A stretch of 64,000 nucleotides of DNA from Manihot esculenta. Its lineage: Eukaryota > Streptophyta > Magnoliopsida > Malpighiales > Euphorbiaceae. The notes beneath the pieces are model-generated. The model ran no database searches. It had not been told where the DNA came from and saw only the letters and a list, made by a program, of their open reading frames with translations. The translations under genes and the position numbers were made by a program. Of the stretch, positions 48,545-59,868 are shown piece by piece. The DNA lies in assembly GCF_001659605.2 (NCBI RefSeq), contig NC_035161.2, forward strand, positions 5,102,265 through 5,166,264, given 5' to 3'. The first letter of the stretch is position 1; the number at the start of each line of letters is the position of its first letter.

Positions 48545-51500
48545 TTCTTCCCCCCTTTAAGAATATTCGTCCCCAAATGTTCAAACAACAAACAAACAAG
48601 CAGCAAGCAAGCAAGCAAACAAAGCCTAAAAACCTCTTCAAAAAGAGATACAGGTACTGCTGAAGTATGAACTCCCGGTTCTCTCAGGCACACCTTTCAC
48701 ATTGTGGTGATTCCAAAGGGCTATCACCATCGGGATTCCTTGTTCCTCAGCTTTCTGACTTGTGTGTCTATGATCCGCACCGGCTGCTCAACATAGGTGA
48801 GACCCCCCTGAGATCTCCACCTCTGGTTCTTTAAGAACCTCACTTGGATCCAACACGAACTTCCATAACACAGGAATATGGAAATCCGAATGGACTCTCT
48901 CCATTAAAGCAGGTAACTAGCTGATAAGATACATCCCCAATCCTTTACAGGACTTCAAAGGGTCTGATGTATCTTGGAGCTACTTTACCCTTCGACCCAT
49001 AACGAATCACCTCTTCATTGGAGACACCTTAGCAATACCCCAACCTTCTCCTGAACTCCACAAGCTTCCGCTGCGCACTCTGATCCTTTCTCTTCTCCCT
49101 TCTTCTCTACTGAACTGACTTCTTCTCTAACCCTCCATAGGTAGGGATTACCTGTTCTTGGTAGCGACCTTGTTCAACTGCCCGAAGTCGACACAGGGTC
49201 TCAAGGATTCATCCTGCTTTTCCCACAACAACACTGGAGCATTCCAGGGTGAGGTACTAGGTCGGATAAAACCTTTGTAATACCCGGCTAGACTCCGGTA
49301 TCGGAATTCCTACCGTCTGGTGGAATCTCGGATGTCGGAAGCCTCTAGTAGGGTAGAAACATGTTTTCATAAAATGTTTTAAGGTATTTCATGGTTTTAA
49401 GTAAAATGGAAATGAGTTTTTGCATAAAAACAACCTTGGAGGAAAACTCAGGTTCGGCCGCCGAACATGCATGTCTTCGGGAGCACTTTTAGGCCCCCAA
49501 AAGCATAAGTGAGGGAAGTCCAGGTTCGGCCGCCGAACCTCAAGTTCGGCCGCCGAACATGGCATGCATGCGGAGGCACGTTCGGCCCCCGAACGTGGCC
49601 TGGCCAGCCACTATAAAAGGGTCCCTTAGCCGAAAACGGGCGAGCTTTTTCCCCATTTTCGGCCAAGGTGAGCTCTCCGCCGTCCCTCACCGATCTTGAG
49701 TTCTTTCCTTCCAATCCTACTCGATTTTCATGAGTTTTTACTTTGTTTTGAAGATTTTCAAGCTTTGAGCAAAGTTTTGGAGCTTTGAAGTTCAAGGGAA
49801 CTCAACCCCTCCCATCTCCGAGTTTAGGTCGTCTCTCTCTCGATCTCCACGAGGTAAGAGCCAATCTTAAGCTCATTGCATGTTTTAAGTAAGTTTTAAG
49901 TGGATCTATGGGGTAGAATGCATGTTTAGCTCATGGTTAGGTTTATGGGTTTTTATATGTGTTATGAACAATGTGTGTTGCTTGAGGTGTTGTAGTTGGG
50001 GTTTTTGATGGTTTGATGCCCCTAGGAACTTGTATGCTTGTTTGTGTATGTTTGGGAATGTTGTAGAATAGGTTTATGCATGATTTGGTAGTAGTTTAGA
50101 GTTATATTCATGTATGTTTGGTCCCTCATTTGAGTCCACCTATGTAGGTTCGGACCTGAGGAACCGAGGACCCCAGCAGTGAGTCAGCTGCTCCAGTGTC
50201 TGGTCAGAGCTACCCAGAGGTGAGTGGAATAACTCATTATGTTTTAAAGCAAATAATGGACTTTTTAGCATGTTTCACGCATCATGAATGCCATGAGATG
50301 TACTAGGTTGTTTGCATTAGAATTCACGAATATGTTGCATTGCATACTTTATTGATGATTGATGTGGATGAACGTTGGATGATCCAAAGCCCTCGATCTA
50401 TGATATGACGATGTGATATGTACAGTACGGAATGTAAGACCAGTGGGACCCATTCTACGTTCGCTGGCACCATGTAAGGGAAAGACCAGGACCCATTCTA
50501 CGTTCTGGCACAGTTGGACTGTTATGTTATGCTATGTTATGTAAGAGAAAGACCAGGACCCATTCTACGTTCTGGCACAGTTGGACTATGTAGAGGGCTA
50601 TTGGTGACAAGTTCATCCTTGATGTGATTAGCTGTGATGTGATGCATTCCATGATGCCATATGATTTAAATGTTTTTATTATTCTGCTCACTGGGCTCTA
50701 GTAGCTCACCCCTCTCCCATTTTCCCCAGGATTGCAGGTACAGGGTAGACCAGGAGGTCCGTAAGAGTAATGAAGTCATGTGTATGTAATAGATAGTGTG
50801 GACATGATAAATGTATTAATGTTATGTAAAAGTACAGTTTTAGTCATGTAATGACTTTGAGGATTAGAGGTTGTGCTTGACTATATGTATAATATATCCC
50901 TTTTAATACATGATCTTAGATATTTTATGATGATTATGCAAACCAACTCAACTTATGATGTATCGCCCATTGGGGCATTGTTGAGATCCCACTGAGGGGT
51001 CATGATTATGACTATGTTTATGTACAGTGCATGCACAGGTTGAGTTTGGTGTATGAACGAAAGAAAAGTTTTAAATTTTTATGTATTTTCTTGATCATGT
51101 ATGGGATTAAACAGGTTTTCAGGTTGAAATGTTAGGCTTGCTACGGGTCTCGGCGGCCTTAAGCCGACCTGGATCCTAGCGCCGGTAGCGGTCCGATTTT
51201 CGGGTCGTTACAACCTTTGTCTACCAAGCTCTTGCAACTGCTCCTTCAACTTCTACAACTCTGCAGGTGCCATCCTGTAGGGAAGAATAGAGATGAACCT
51301 AATTCCTGACATCACTTCTCTTTCCAAACTCTATCTCCCTAGCAGGTGGTAAACCTGACAGCTTGCCTGGAAAAACATCTAAGAACTCTCTCTCAACAAT
51401 AGACACGGAGGCTGGTTCCCTGACCTGACTGCTAAACTCTCAAACAAGAGCGAGAACCCTCTGACAACCCCTCCTATGCACCCTACGAGCCTGACAGGCT

Positions 51501-52955
51501 GACATCAAACCTCTAGGCATCCCTACACTGTCCCCTCTGCAGACTACCTCTGACCCATCCCGTCCTCTAAACCTGACTACCTTGTCTCTGCAGACCCAGG
51601 TAGTACCACGAGTAGAAAAACCCAATCCATCCCTAGAATGACGTCCAGACAGTCAAGTCTAGGACCTCAAGGTCGGGTGGAAGGCATCTACCCTCAACTA
51701 ACACTGAACTGGACCGGCAGACGAACTCTGCCACAGATGGATCACACTTGGGTTCACTGACCCAAAGAGGACACTCTAGCCTAGAAGTTATCAACTCAAC
51801 CTCTCAATAGCTCCTAGAGCAACTAAAGAAAGAGAAACACCAGGGTTCACAAAAACACACACATCAGAACATTCGAAAGTGAGCGTACCTAACACCACCA
51901 TGTTCGATGTGTTTGCCTCCTGCTGAGCTTGGGTGAAGATCCGAGCTGGAGCTAATGGACCTTCTCCACGGGAACCTGCTGAAGAAGAGGTTGACCCTCT
52001 CCCTCTGCCTCGACCACTGCCCTGCAACATGGCTGGAGCTGCTGGCTGAGCCGCTCTACCCGAAGTTGTCCGCTGGGACTGTGCCAACTAGGGTGCAGTA
52101 GGACATTCACGAACCATGTGCCCCTCCTGACTGCATCTAAAGCATAGATTAGTCCCAATCAGACAGACTTTCTTGTGCGGCCTTCCACACCTCAAGCACC
52201 TTGAACTGCCTGAGCCAGAGCTTGAGCCACTACCAAAACCCAAACTAGCCTTCAACCTCTTTCCAGAACTTACTCTTCTTCGATCTTCTGAGACCTCTGT
52301 CCCCCTTCTTAGGGGTTTTCCCCCACTTTACTCCTCTTGAGGCGGCTGTACTCAGAGTGGAGGGATCAATTCCTCCTGAACCCAAGATTCTGGAATCCTG
52401 AGTCTAAGCGCCTTCTTGAGACTCTCCCATGCCTTTTGCAAACATGCTCACATCCAGACCTCCATCTCTCCTCCGAACATTCATTTCTACTTCTCTCACA
52501 TCTGTAGACATTCTCCTTAGATCCATTCCTTCTTTGCTTGACTCAAAAGACCTTTCAGGGTCCCTTGATGTTCCCCATCCGCCGACTCTACACGACTGCG
52601 CTCTTGGCAAAGCAGGGGGAAAGGTGCCCATACCTTCCCTCTCAGACGGAACTCCAGTCGATTCCATAGATCGACGAGTGCCTCGCATCCTAGCTCCTCT
52701 GAAGAACAACACACAATCATACAAACATTAGCATCATACGGTTCATATGGAAACACATGAACCTGCACACACATAGCATATCATCAATGCACATGCATAA
52801 AATCATGGCATTTCATAACATCATCAATCAAGACAGGACTCGACATCCTATCCTAGTGGACATGATTTTGCCTATTGTGCTTGTCCTTCTATGACCTCTA
52901 TGAGCCCGACACACTCTAGGTCTGACCATATGAACCCAGGGCTCTGATACCACTC
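48545..52955 (-). pseudogene. gag-pol remnants of copy E
   Basis: From the right: gag start (MRGTRRSMESTGVP, 52404-52691), then a gap, zinc-knuckle and protease-side sequence (51440-52200) with many stops, RT start (49140-49275 and 51218-51350, split by LTR F), and a jump near 49060-49140 to the chromodomain end (48600-49060). RT catalytic, RNase H and integrase core parts are missing. It could only move with proteins supplied by another copy. Confidence 0.8.
49276..51212 (+). mobile_element. family-T solo LTR (copy F), lacking the downstream cluster
   Basis: 1937 bp in plus orientation, flanked by ACCTT (49271-49275 and 51213-51217). It lies in the RT remnant of copy E. U3 has the cluster at 49452-49595 and TATA at 49611-49619. 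The second GGCCGAA cluster is absent: the sequence jumps near 50090 from the GTTTATGCATGATT block straight to TTTAGAGTTAT. Tandem units with GACCCATTCTACGTTC lie at 50430-50580. Confidence 0.9.
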
Positions 52956-55900
52956 TGTAACGACCCAGAAATCGGACCGCTACCGGCGCTAGGATCCAGA
53001 TCGGCTTAAGGCTGCCGTGACCCATAGCAAGCCTAACATACCTCTTATCACCTGGTCAAATCTCATACATGATCAAAACATAAACATAAAAACTTAAATA
53101 TCTGATGTATATACCGAGCTTGACCTATATGCTACATAACTGGAAACATAAAGAACCATCTACTAGAGCCCTCATCAAATGCTCTAGCTGGGTCAACATA
53201 ACATACATCCAACTTGGATCCCATCTGATGAACCAAAACCTAACATGTGCATGCATCAAAACCATAAACATAAAACCTCCACTAGAGTCCTTATCAAATA
53301 CTCTAGCGTGGTCAACATCACATGCCACAAGTTTGGTTCAAACACAACTCAACAATAAAACATTACATACATAATGTACTAAAAAGGAACTAACCAAGCC
53401 TTAGGGCCAAGCACAATACTAATCCATAAACATAACTCTACTTTACGTTACATTACATTATCTTACAATACATTATATCAATTTACATTACATGTCCACG
53501 CTAACAAGCTAATCTATTATATAAACATAACATTAACCCTTGCCGACTTCCCGATCGACCTCAAACCTGCAAACCTGGGGGGTTAGGGGAAAGGGGTGAA
53601 CTAAAAAGCCTAGTGAGCAGAACAGGGAAAAACAATTTAATAAATCATATGCTATCATGGAATGCGCCACATCACAAACATTTCACATCACGGATGGACA
53701 TGACCACCAAAACTCCCTCTGTCTGTGCCCGGCCCTCGAAGGAGCTCCTCAGGACTTCTGTAACATATCATGGTGTCCGGCCCTTGAAGGGGCTCCTCAG
53801 GACTTCTGTAACATATCATATCTAGGGCTATTGGGGTCGCCTTGGTCCATCCACATCAACAGCAAATTATGCAATGCAACATCTTCGTGAAATCTAATGC
53901 AACAGCCTAATACATATACATGGTATTCATGATGCGTGAACATGCTTAAAACATTTGAGTTAGTTCTACTCACCTCTGGCAGACGCTGGACTGACTCTGC
54001 AACAGCTAACACTACTGGCCTCCTCGGTCCCTCGAGTCCGATCCTACATAGGTGGACTCGAATGAGGTGCCAAACACACTCTAAACAACTCATAAAAAAC
54101 TCCCCAAAAACCCCCTAAAACAACCTCAAAATATGCATAGAAAACAACCATGAAAAGGCTAGACAGGGTGTAATACCCGGCTAGAATCCGGCATCGGGAT
54201 TCCTGCCTTCCGGAGGAATCTAGGGTGTTGGATCTCTCTAGAAGGGTAAAATGTGTTTTCAAAAAATATTTTCAAATGAATTTAAGGGTTTTAATTGAGT
54301 TTTGAAAAAGAAAAAGACCAAGGAGGCGATTGCTAGGTTCGGCCGCCGAAAGTGAAGTTCGGCCGCCGAACATGGAAAGGCTTCGGGAGCGCTTTTGGCC
54401 TCCGAAAGTCTTGTTTGAACGAGCCAAGGTTCGGCCGCCGAAAGTCAAGTTCGGCCGCCGAACATGCATGAGTTTAGGGGGCACGTTAGGCCGCCGAAGG
54501 AGGTTTGGCTGGCCACCTATAAAGGGCCCTCAGACCGAAAATGGGAGAGTTTTCTCCCCATTCTCGAGCTCAGGTGAGTTTATGCCTTCCTTTGGTCATT
54601 TTCGTGTTTTCTCTACCCATCTCTCAAGTTTTTCATGATTTCTACCCTTGTGTTTGAAGATTTAAAGCTTAAAGGGAGTTTTGGGAGCTTGGAGCTTTTG
54701 GAGCTTGGATTCTCCACACCTCCGAGTTAGGGATTACAACACCCTCGATCTTCAAGAGGTAAGTGTAGATCCTTGCTTCCCTAGTGTTTTCATGAAGTTT
54801 TACGAAGGTTTTGATGGTTGAGTATGGGTAGATATGCATGTTTAGGTTTATGTGGGTTTTATGCCCAATGTATGTTATGTGATGTTTTTGTTGAGGAGTT
54901 TATGTTAGTTTATGCTCCTTTATGCTTGTGGGAGTAAGTATGCATGTTGGGTGCTTGTTTTGGGGTGTTTGGAAGGTTTGGGAGGCTTGAATGCATGAGA
55001 AGCTGAGTTCTGCCCTTCTGGGAAGAACTCAGGTTCGGCCGCCGAAGGTGGTTTCGGCCGCCGAACCTGCCTTTGGATGCATGGATTGGCCGCCTAACCT
55101 TGCCCCCGAAAGTTGAGTTTGGCTTGAAAGTAGACTTTCGGCCGCCGAAGGTAATGTTCGACCGCCGAAAGTGCCTGACTTTCGTCTCTGGAGTGGGACT
55201 TTCGGCCGCCGAAGGTGCCCGAGTTTCGTCTCTGGAGAGAGGGTTCGGCCGCCGAAGGTGCCGCCGAAAGTGCCCTGTCCAGCCGTTTCTTGGTTGTTTT
55301 CTATGCATGTTTAAGTGATGTTTTAGAGGGTTTTTGGGGAGTTGTTTATGAGTTGTTTAGAGTGTGTTGGCACCTCATTCGAGTCCACCTGTGTAGGATC
55401 GGACCCGAGGGATCGAGGAGGCCATCAGTGTTAGCAGTTGCAGAGTCAGTTCAGCGTCTGCCAGAGGTGAGTAGAACTAAACCTAATCTTTTATATACGA
55501 AATTGAATGCCTAAAGCATGCTCATGCATCATGTTTATATGTAATAGGTTGATTGCACTAGTTTCACGAATGTGACGCATTGCATTATTTGATGTTGATT
55601 CAGGAGGTTCGGACCAAGGCGACTTCAATAGCCCATATCTGTCATTGAGTCTTGGGTGAGTCTTTTGAGAGCCGGACAAGTACATATAGGAAAGTCCTTG
55701 TGAGCTCTCTGTGGACTAGGCACCCTGTCATGTATGTGAAAGTCCTGTGTGAGCTCCTTTGGGGAAGCCGGGCACCGACAGAGGGATTTTTGAGGTCATG
55801 TCTGATCCTTGAGAGTAAAGGATGCTAGCAAAGAAAGAAACTCTCAAAAACAGTCCGTGGGGAATATTTATTTGCATGAACCCCGAGACGGACAAGATAC

Positions 55901-57759
55901 AGTTATGTGATTTCTTTGTGATATGACGCATTTCATGAGAGCATGTAATTAATGAACTGTTTTCTATGTTTCTACTCACTGGGCTTTTTAGCTCACCCCT
56001 CTCCCCTAACCCCAGTGTTGCAGGTTTGAGGTCGATCGGGAAGTTTCAAGATCAGAGGTTATGCTTTTGTAATAGTATTAGCTTAGTACTTTTAGTGTGG
56101 ACATGTATTTATGATTGATATATTGATTTGTAAGAGAATGTAATGTAAAGTTAATTGGAGTTATATTTATGGATTAGAACTGTGCTTGGCCCTAAGACTT
56201 GGTTGGTCCCTGTTTAATACATGATGTATGTTTTGGTTTATTGTTGAGTTATGTTTGAACTAATCTTGTGGCATGTGTTGTTTACCACGCTATGGTAATG
56301 GATGAGGACCCTAGAGGAGGTCTTATGTTTGTGGTTTGAGGCATGCACAGGTTAGGTTCTAGTTCTTTGGATGTAATCCCAGCTTGATGTATGTTATGTT
56401 GACCCAGCTAGAGTTTTGATGAGGGCTCTAGTAGGGGGGTCCTTTTATGTTTCAGTTATGTTGCATACAGGTCGAGCTCGGTAATTACATCAGATGTTTC
56501 AGTTTTTATGTTAAAGTTTTGATCATGTATGGGATTTAACCAGGTGATAGGAAGTATGTTTGGCTTGCTACGGGTCCCGGCGGCCTTAAGCCGATCTGGA
56601 TCCTAGCGCCGGTGGCGGTTTGGGCCGTTACAGAGGGGTATCGGTTTCCGGGTCGTTATATAGGGCACTTTCAGCGACACTTTCGGTGGCCAAAAGTCCT
56701 TCCAGAGCCGAAAGTCTGGCACCTTCAGCGGCAGGTTCGGCGGCCGAAGCCTCTCACAGATCCGTAAGTCTTGGCCTTCGGGGGCACGTTAGGCGGCCAA
56801 AGCTGCCTTCCATGCAGGTTCGGCGGCCGAACATACCTTCGGCGGCCGAACCTGGTCCCTTATGAACAGCAGGTCTGAATCTGTCACAAGCAAAACCAAC
56901 CCCAAAAACTTACATGCTCTCTCCCAAACATGCATACACACTCCCACATGCATATAGGGGCATAAACTAACTTAAACCCCCAACATAACATCACATAAAC
57001 ATACATTGAGCATAAAACCCACATAAACCTAAACATGCACATCTACCCATACTCAAGCATCAAAACTTCTTAAAACTTACTTAAAACTTTATTAAACATA
57101 AAGGAAAGCAAGGATCTACACTTACCTCTTAAAGATCGAGGGTTGGTGCGATCCCTAACTTGGAGATGGGAGGAAACAACTCCTTGGGTCTCCAAGCTCC
57201 CAAAACTTAATCTTAAGCTCACAACTTCAAAACCCAAGCTAAAGCTTGTTAAAACTTGAAAGATTGGAAGAAAGAACATGAAATCAACCAAAGGAGGACA
57301 TGAACACACTTGAGCTCGAGAATGGGGAGAAAACTCGTCCATTTTCGGTCTGAGGGCCTTTTATAGGTGGCTGAGCAGAACACCTTCGGAAGCCAAACTT
57401 GCTCTCGAAACTCCCCCATGTTCGGCGGCCGAACTTGAGGTTTGGCGGCCGAACTTGAGGTTTGGCAGCCGAACCTGGTTTCTTCCCTCAAAGCCTTCGG
57501 AGGCCTAAAGCACTCCCGAAACAGCCCCATATTCGGCGGCCGAACTTGAGGTTCGGCGGTCGAACTTGGGTCCTTCCTTCTTGTCCTATTCTTTTCAAAA
57601 CTCATTTCTTTTCCATTTAAAACCATAAAATCATGTGAAAACATTTTAGAAACACATTTTACCCCTCTAGAAGGCTTCAGCATCTTTGAATTCCAGATTC
57701 CAACGGAGATTCCACCGAAAAGTCGGGATTTCGATGCCAGGATCTAATCGGGTATTACA
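52956..57759 (-). repeat. 5' LTR of copy E (split by copy G)
   Basis: Pieces 52956-54168 and 56661-57759, 2312 bp together, closely similar to the 3' LTR including the tandem block (53720-53815). TATA is at 57358-57366 (minus strand). Clusters are at 56665-56855 and 57385-57560. Confidence 0.9.
54169..56660 (+). mobile_element. family-T solo LTR (copy G)
   Basis: 2492 bp in plus orientation, inserted in the 5' LTR of copy E. The target repeat is CAGGG on the left (54164-54168) and TAGGG on the right (56661-56665), one base different. The terminal bases are TA instead of CA. Near 56608-56632 there is extra sequence including a second GTTACA, not found in sister LTRs. Clusters are at 54338-54500 and 55032-55270, with TATA at 54517-54524. 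Its tandem block differs from all others (55655-55770). Confidence 0.87.
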
Positions 57760-58067
57760 TTACGTTTTTTAGAAAGATTCAGTCTAACAGTTGCAGATTG
57801 TGGAGCATATAATCTATCCATCTTTGAGAGAGCTAGCACTCTATAAGGATAGAAGACGTTCGTGTGGATACCATAGAGGGTGTTCGTTTGAAAAAGCAGC
57901 ACCATCAGTCCGACATTGTATCTTCTCGACGAGATTAACCGGTTAGTCTCACATCTTTCTTATGAAATAAATGAAGCACTCGAATTCTGGGAAAAGGAAA
58001 TCCGAGATTTTTATTTTTCCGCTGCACAATTTGGGTTGCAATAATCTCGGGATTTTCCAACAACACC

Positions 58068-58370
58068 TCCTGACGAACTCTTCTGCCTCCTTTTTAATTG
58101 TGGGCCAGTAGTAGCTTTGCCTGAAAATCTTGTTTGCCAACGTCCCTGCTCCTTCGTGTGCCCTACAGATTCCCTGATTTATTTCCTCCGTCACCTTGAC
58201 TGCCTCTTATGAGCTTACACATCGGAGCCATGAGCTAGATTTTCCTCTTTGGTACAGGATTCCCCTTACTACTTGATAGTTGGCAGCCCGAGCTGCAATT
58301 TTCTTTGCTCAGCTTTGTCTTCAAGGAGCTTCCCTTTCTCTAAATACTCCAAGTACGGGGTCATTGATCA
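58068..58370 (-). pseudogene. Tat-like integrase zinc-binding region
   Basis: Minus strand reads TEEINQGICRAHEGAGT and then YYWPTIKKEAEEFVRRC, the first part of the H2C2 integrase motif (His present, first Cys at the edge). The motif continues at 42874 across two insertions. Upstream, toward 58370, lies the RNase H-integrase linker, which has a stop near 58210. Confidence 0.8.
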
Positions 58371-58373
58371 GTC

Positions 58374-59863
58374 CAAATTTAGATCATTTTATCATGATGT
58401 TATTGATGTTAATTTACACTTTTTCTGCCTAATTTTGTGGTTTTGATCTTATTTTGCAGAAAATGGTGTAAAAGGATAATTTGGAGAAAATGCTCTTAAA
58501 ACTGCCTAAAATGGTACAAAGGAGAGCAAGCATGCCAAGTTGCAACTGAAGAGGAGATAAACAAGTAATTTGAAATTCAAATTTCAAATCTCCAAGAGCA
58601 TTCAAAATTCAAACTTCAAGATTCAGCTTATTAAGGAAAGTGCTAAATAAGGAAAGTGGCAAATAAGAAAAGTGCAGTCAGCAGAGTAATTTGAAATTCA
58701 AATTTCAAAGCTTCAAGTATCCCTTTCCTTATCGAGAAAGCCAAATCTCAAGAAAATGCACATTCAAAATTTGAAATTCAAAATTCAGCTTGTTAAGCAA
58801 GCCAAAGAAGACATACTTGCCCCCCAAGTCTTGCACATTCAAAATTCAAAATTCAAAAGGAGGCTCCACCTCATTAATGCACACTTGGGCAGCAAGGGCA
58901 GCACTTGAGCAGCAAGGAAGACCAACTTGGGCAGCAAGGAAGAGCTAGGGTAACACTTTCAACTATAAAAAGACACATAAGGAGCCTCTCTATGCCTTTT
59001 CTACTCTCCCTTAGACACACATACGGGATTGCAAGTGGCCACATCTCTTCTTCAACTCTTTCGTTATTTCTGGTTTTGTTTCAGCCATGAGTGGCTGAAA
59101 CCTTTATTTCTAGTTGAAGATTGGTTGATACTTTAGTTGTTTTATGGATTGGAAGATCTGAACACACATTGTTTAACTTTTATTTTTCAATATTCATACA
59201 ATCTCATGCTTAATTCCATTATTGCTTTGTTAGTTTGGATAGTTTTAAGTCTGTAATTGCTTGGATTTTTCAATCACAAGTAACTCTTGGTGTAAAAACT
59301 AAGGAGATTGCATAATCTAGCGATATCACCATGTGTTTGGATATTTAGAATTAGGTCTCTCTATTTCTTAATGCAATTGACAGTTGTTAGATGCCTAAGG
59401 CCCAAGGACGTTCCTTGGCAACTTGTTGATTAGTGATTGGTTAGAGGACGTTCCCTAATTAATTTATGCTTAAGGAGAGATATGGTGGTGAGAAGCGTCT
59501 TCCATCTCCATAACTAATTTATTGAATCAAACAAAAGAACCTAAGTATCAATGATCAATCCCAACAACTGAAGTGGATCCAATTCTTCAACTAGAGCTTT
59601 TCTCATATTTGAATTCCTTTACTTTAATTATTCGCTTTACTTTGTTGCTTTCATTCTTAGTTTAATTGAATCAATCTCAAAACCCCCCCTTTTTACTTTA
59701 CTTGCAGTTTATTTTTAATTTACTTTCAGTTTGTTTTCTTGGTCTTGATAAGAAAGATAGGTAAATATCAATTTCCTGTGGATTCAATCCTTTCACCACT
59801 GTCTACAGTTGTAAAATTGTTGATAACTGAAAAGGTTATTTTTGACCGGCTTCGACAACCGCA
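58374..59863. mobile_element. 1.5-kb insert flanked by CAGTC (LTR-like)
   Basis: Flanked by CAGTC (58369-58373 and 59864-59868), so it came in as an insertion of 1490 bp. The right end reads GACCGGCTTCGACAACCGCA, recalling the ends of Athila-type LTRs. The left end is CAAATTTAGATC rather than TG. It contains repeated AATTTGAAATTCAAATTTCA-like palindromic runs (58565-58860) and no long ORF. It is probably a solo LTR; the family is uncertain. Confidence 0.6.
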
Positions 59864-59868
59864 CAGTC

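Larger units (their letters stand above)
46288..57759 (-). mobile_element. internally deleted family-T element (copy E)
   Basis: Minus-oriented element flanked by TTACG (46283-46287 and 57760-57764). The 3' LTR is 46288-48544. The 5' LTR is 52956-54168 plus 56661-57759, split by solo LTR G. A primer site (52939-52952) and polypurine tract (48545-48558) are kept. Without nested copy F the internal region is about 2.5 kb, against about 5.4 kb in copy C, because most of RT, RNase H and integrase and the middle of gag are missing. Confidence 0.92.
45114..58062. mobile_element. solo LTR of another family, split by copy E
   Basis: Two pieces, 45114-46287 and 57765-58062, form a 1472-bp LTR from TGTTAGTGTATTTGCCC to GGGATTTTCCAACA. 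It is flanked by ACACC (45109-45113 and 58063-58067). No internal domain is present, so the superfamily is not known; Copia is possible. It lies in the zinc-binding part of the Tat-like integrase and was later split by the family-T element at 46288-57759. Confidence 0.85.

Noticed and set aside
57949..58194. 81-codon minus-strand ORF read as one protein
   Set aside because: It runs from the integrase zinc-binding region into the end of an inserted solo LTR, so its C-terminal part is an artefact.
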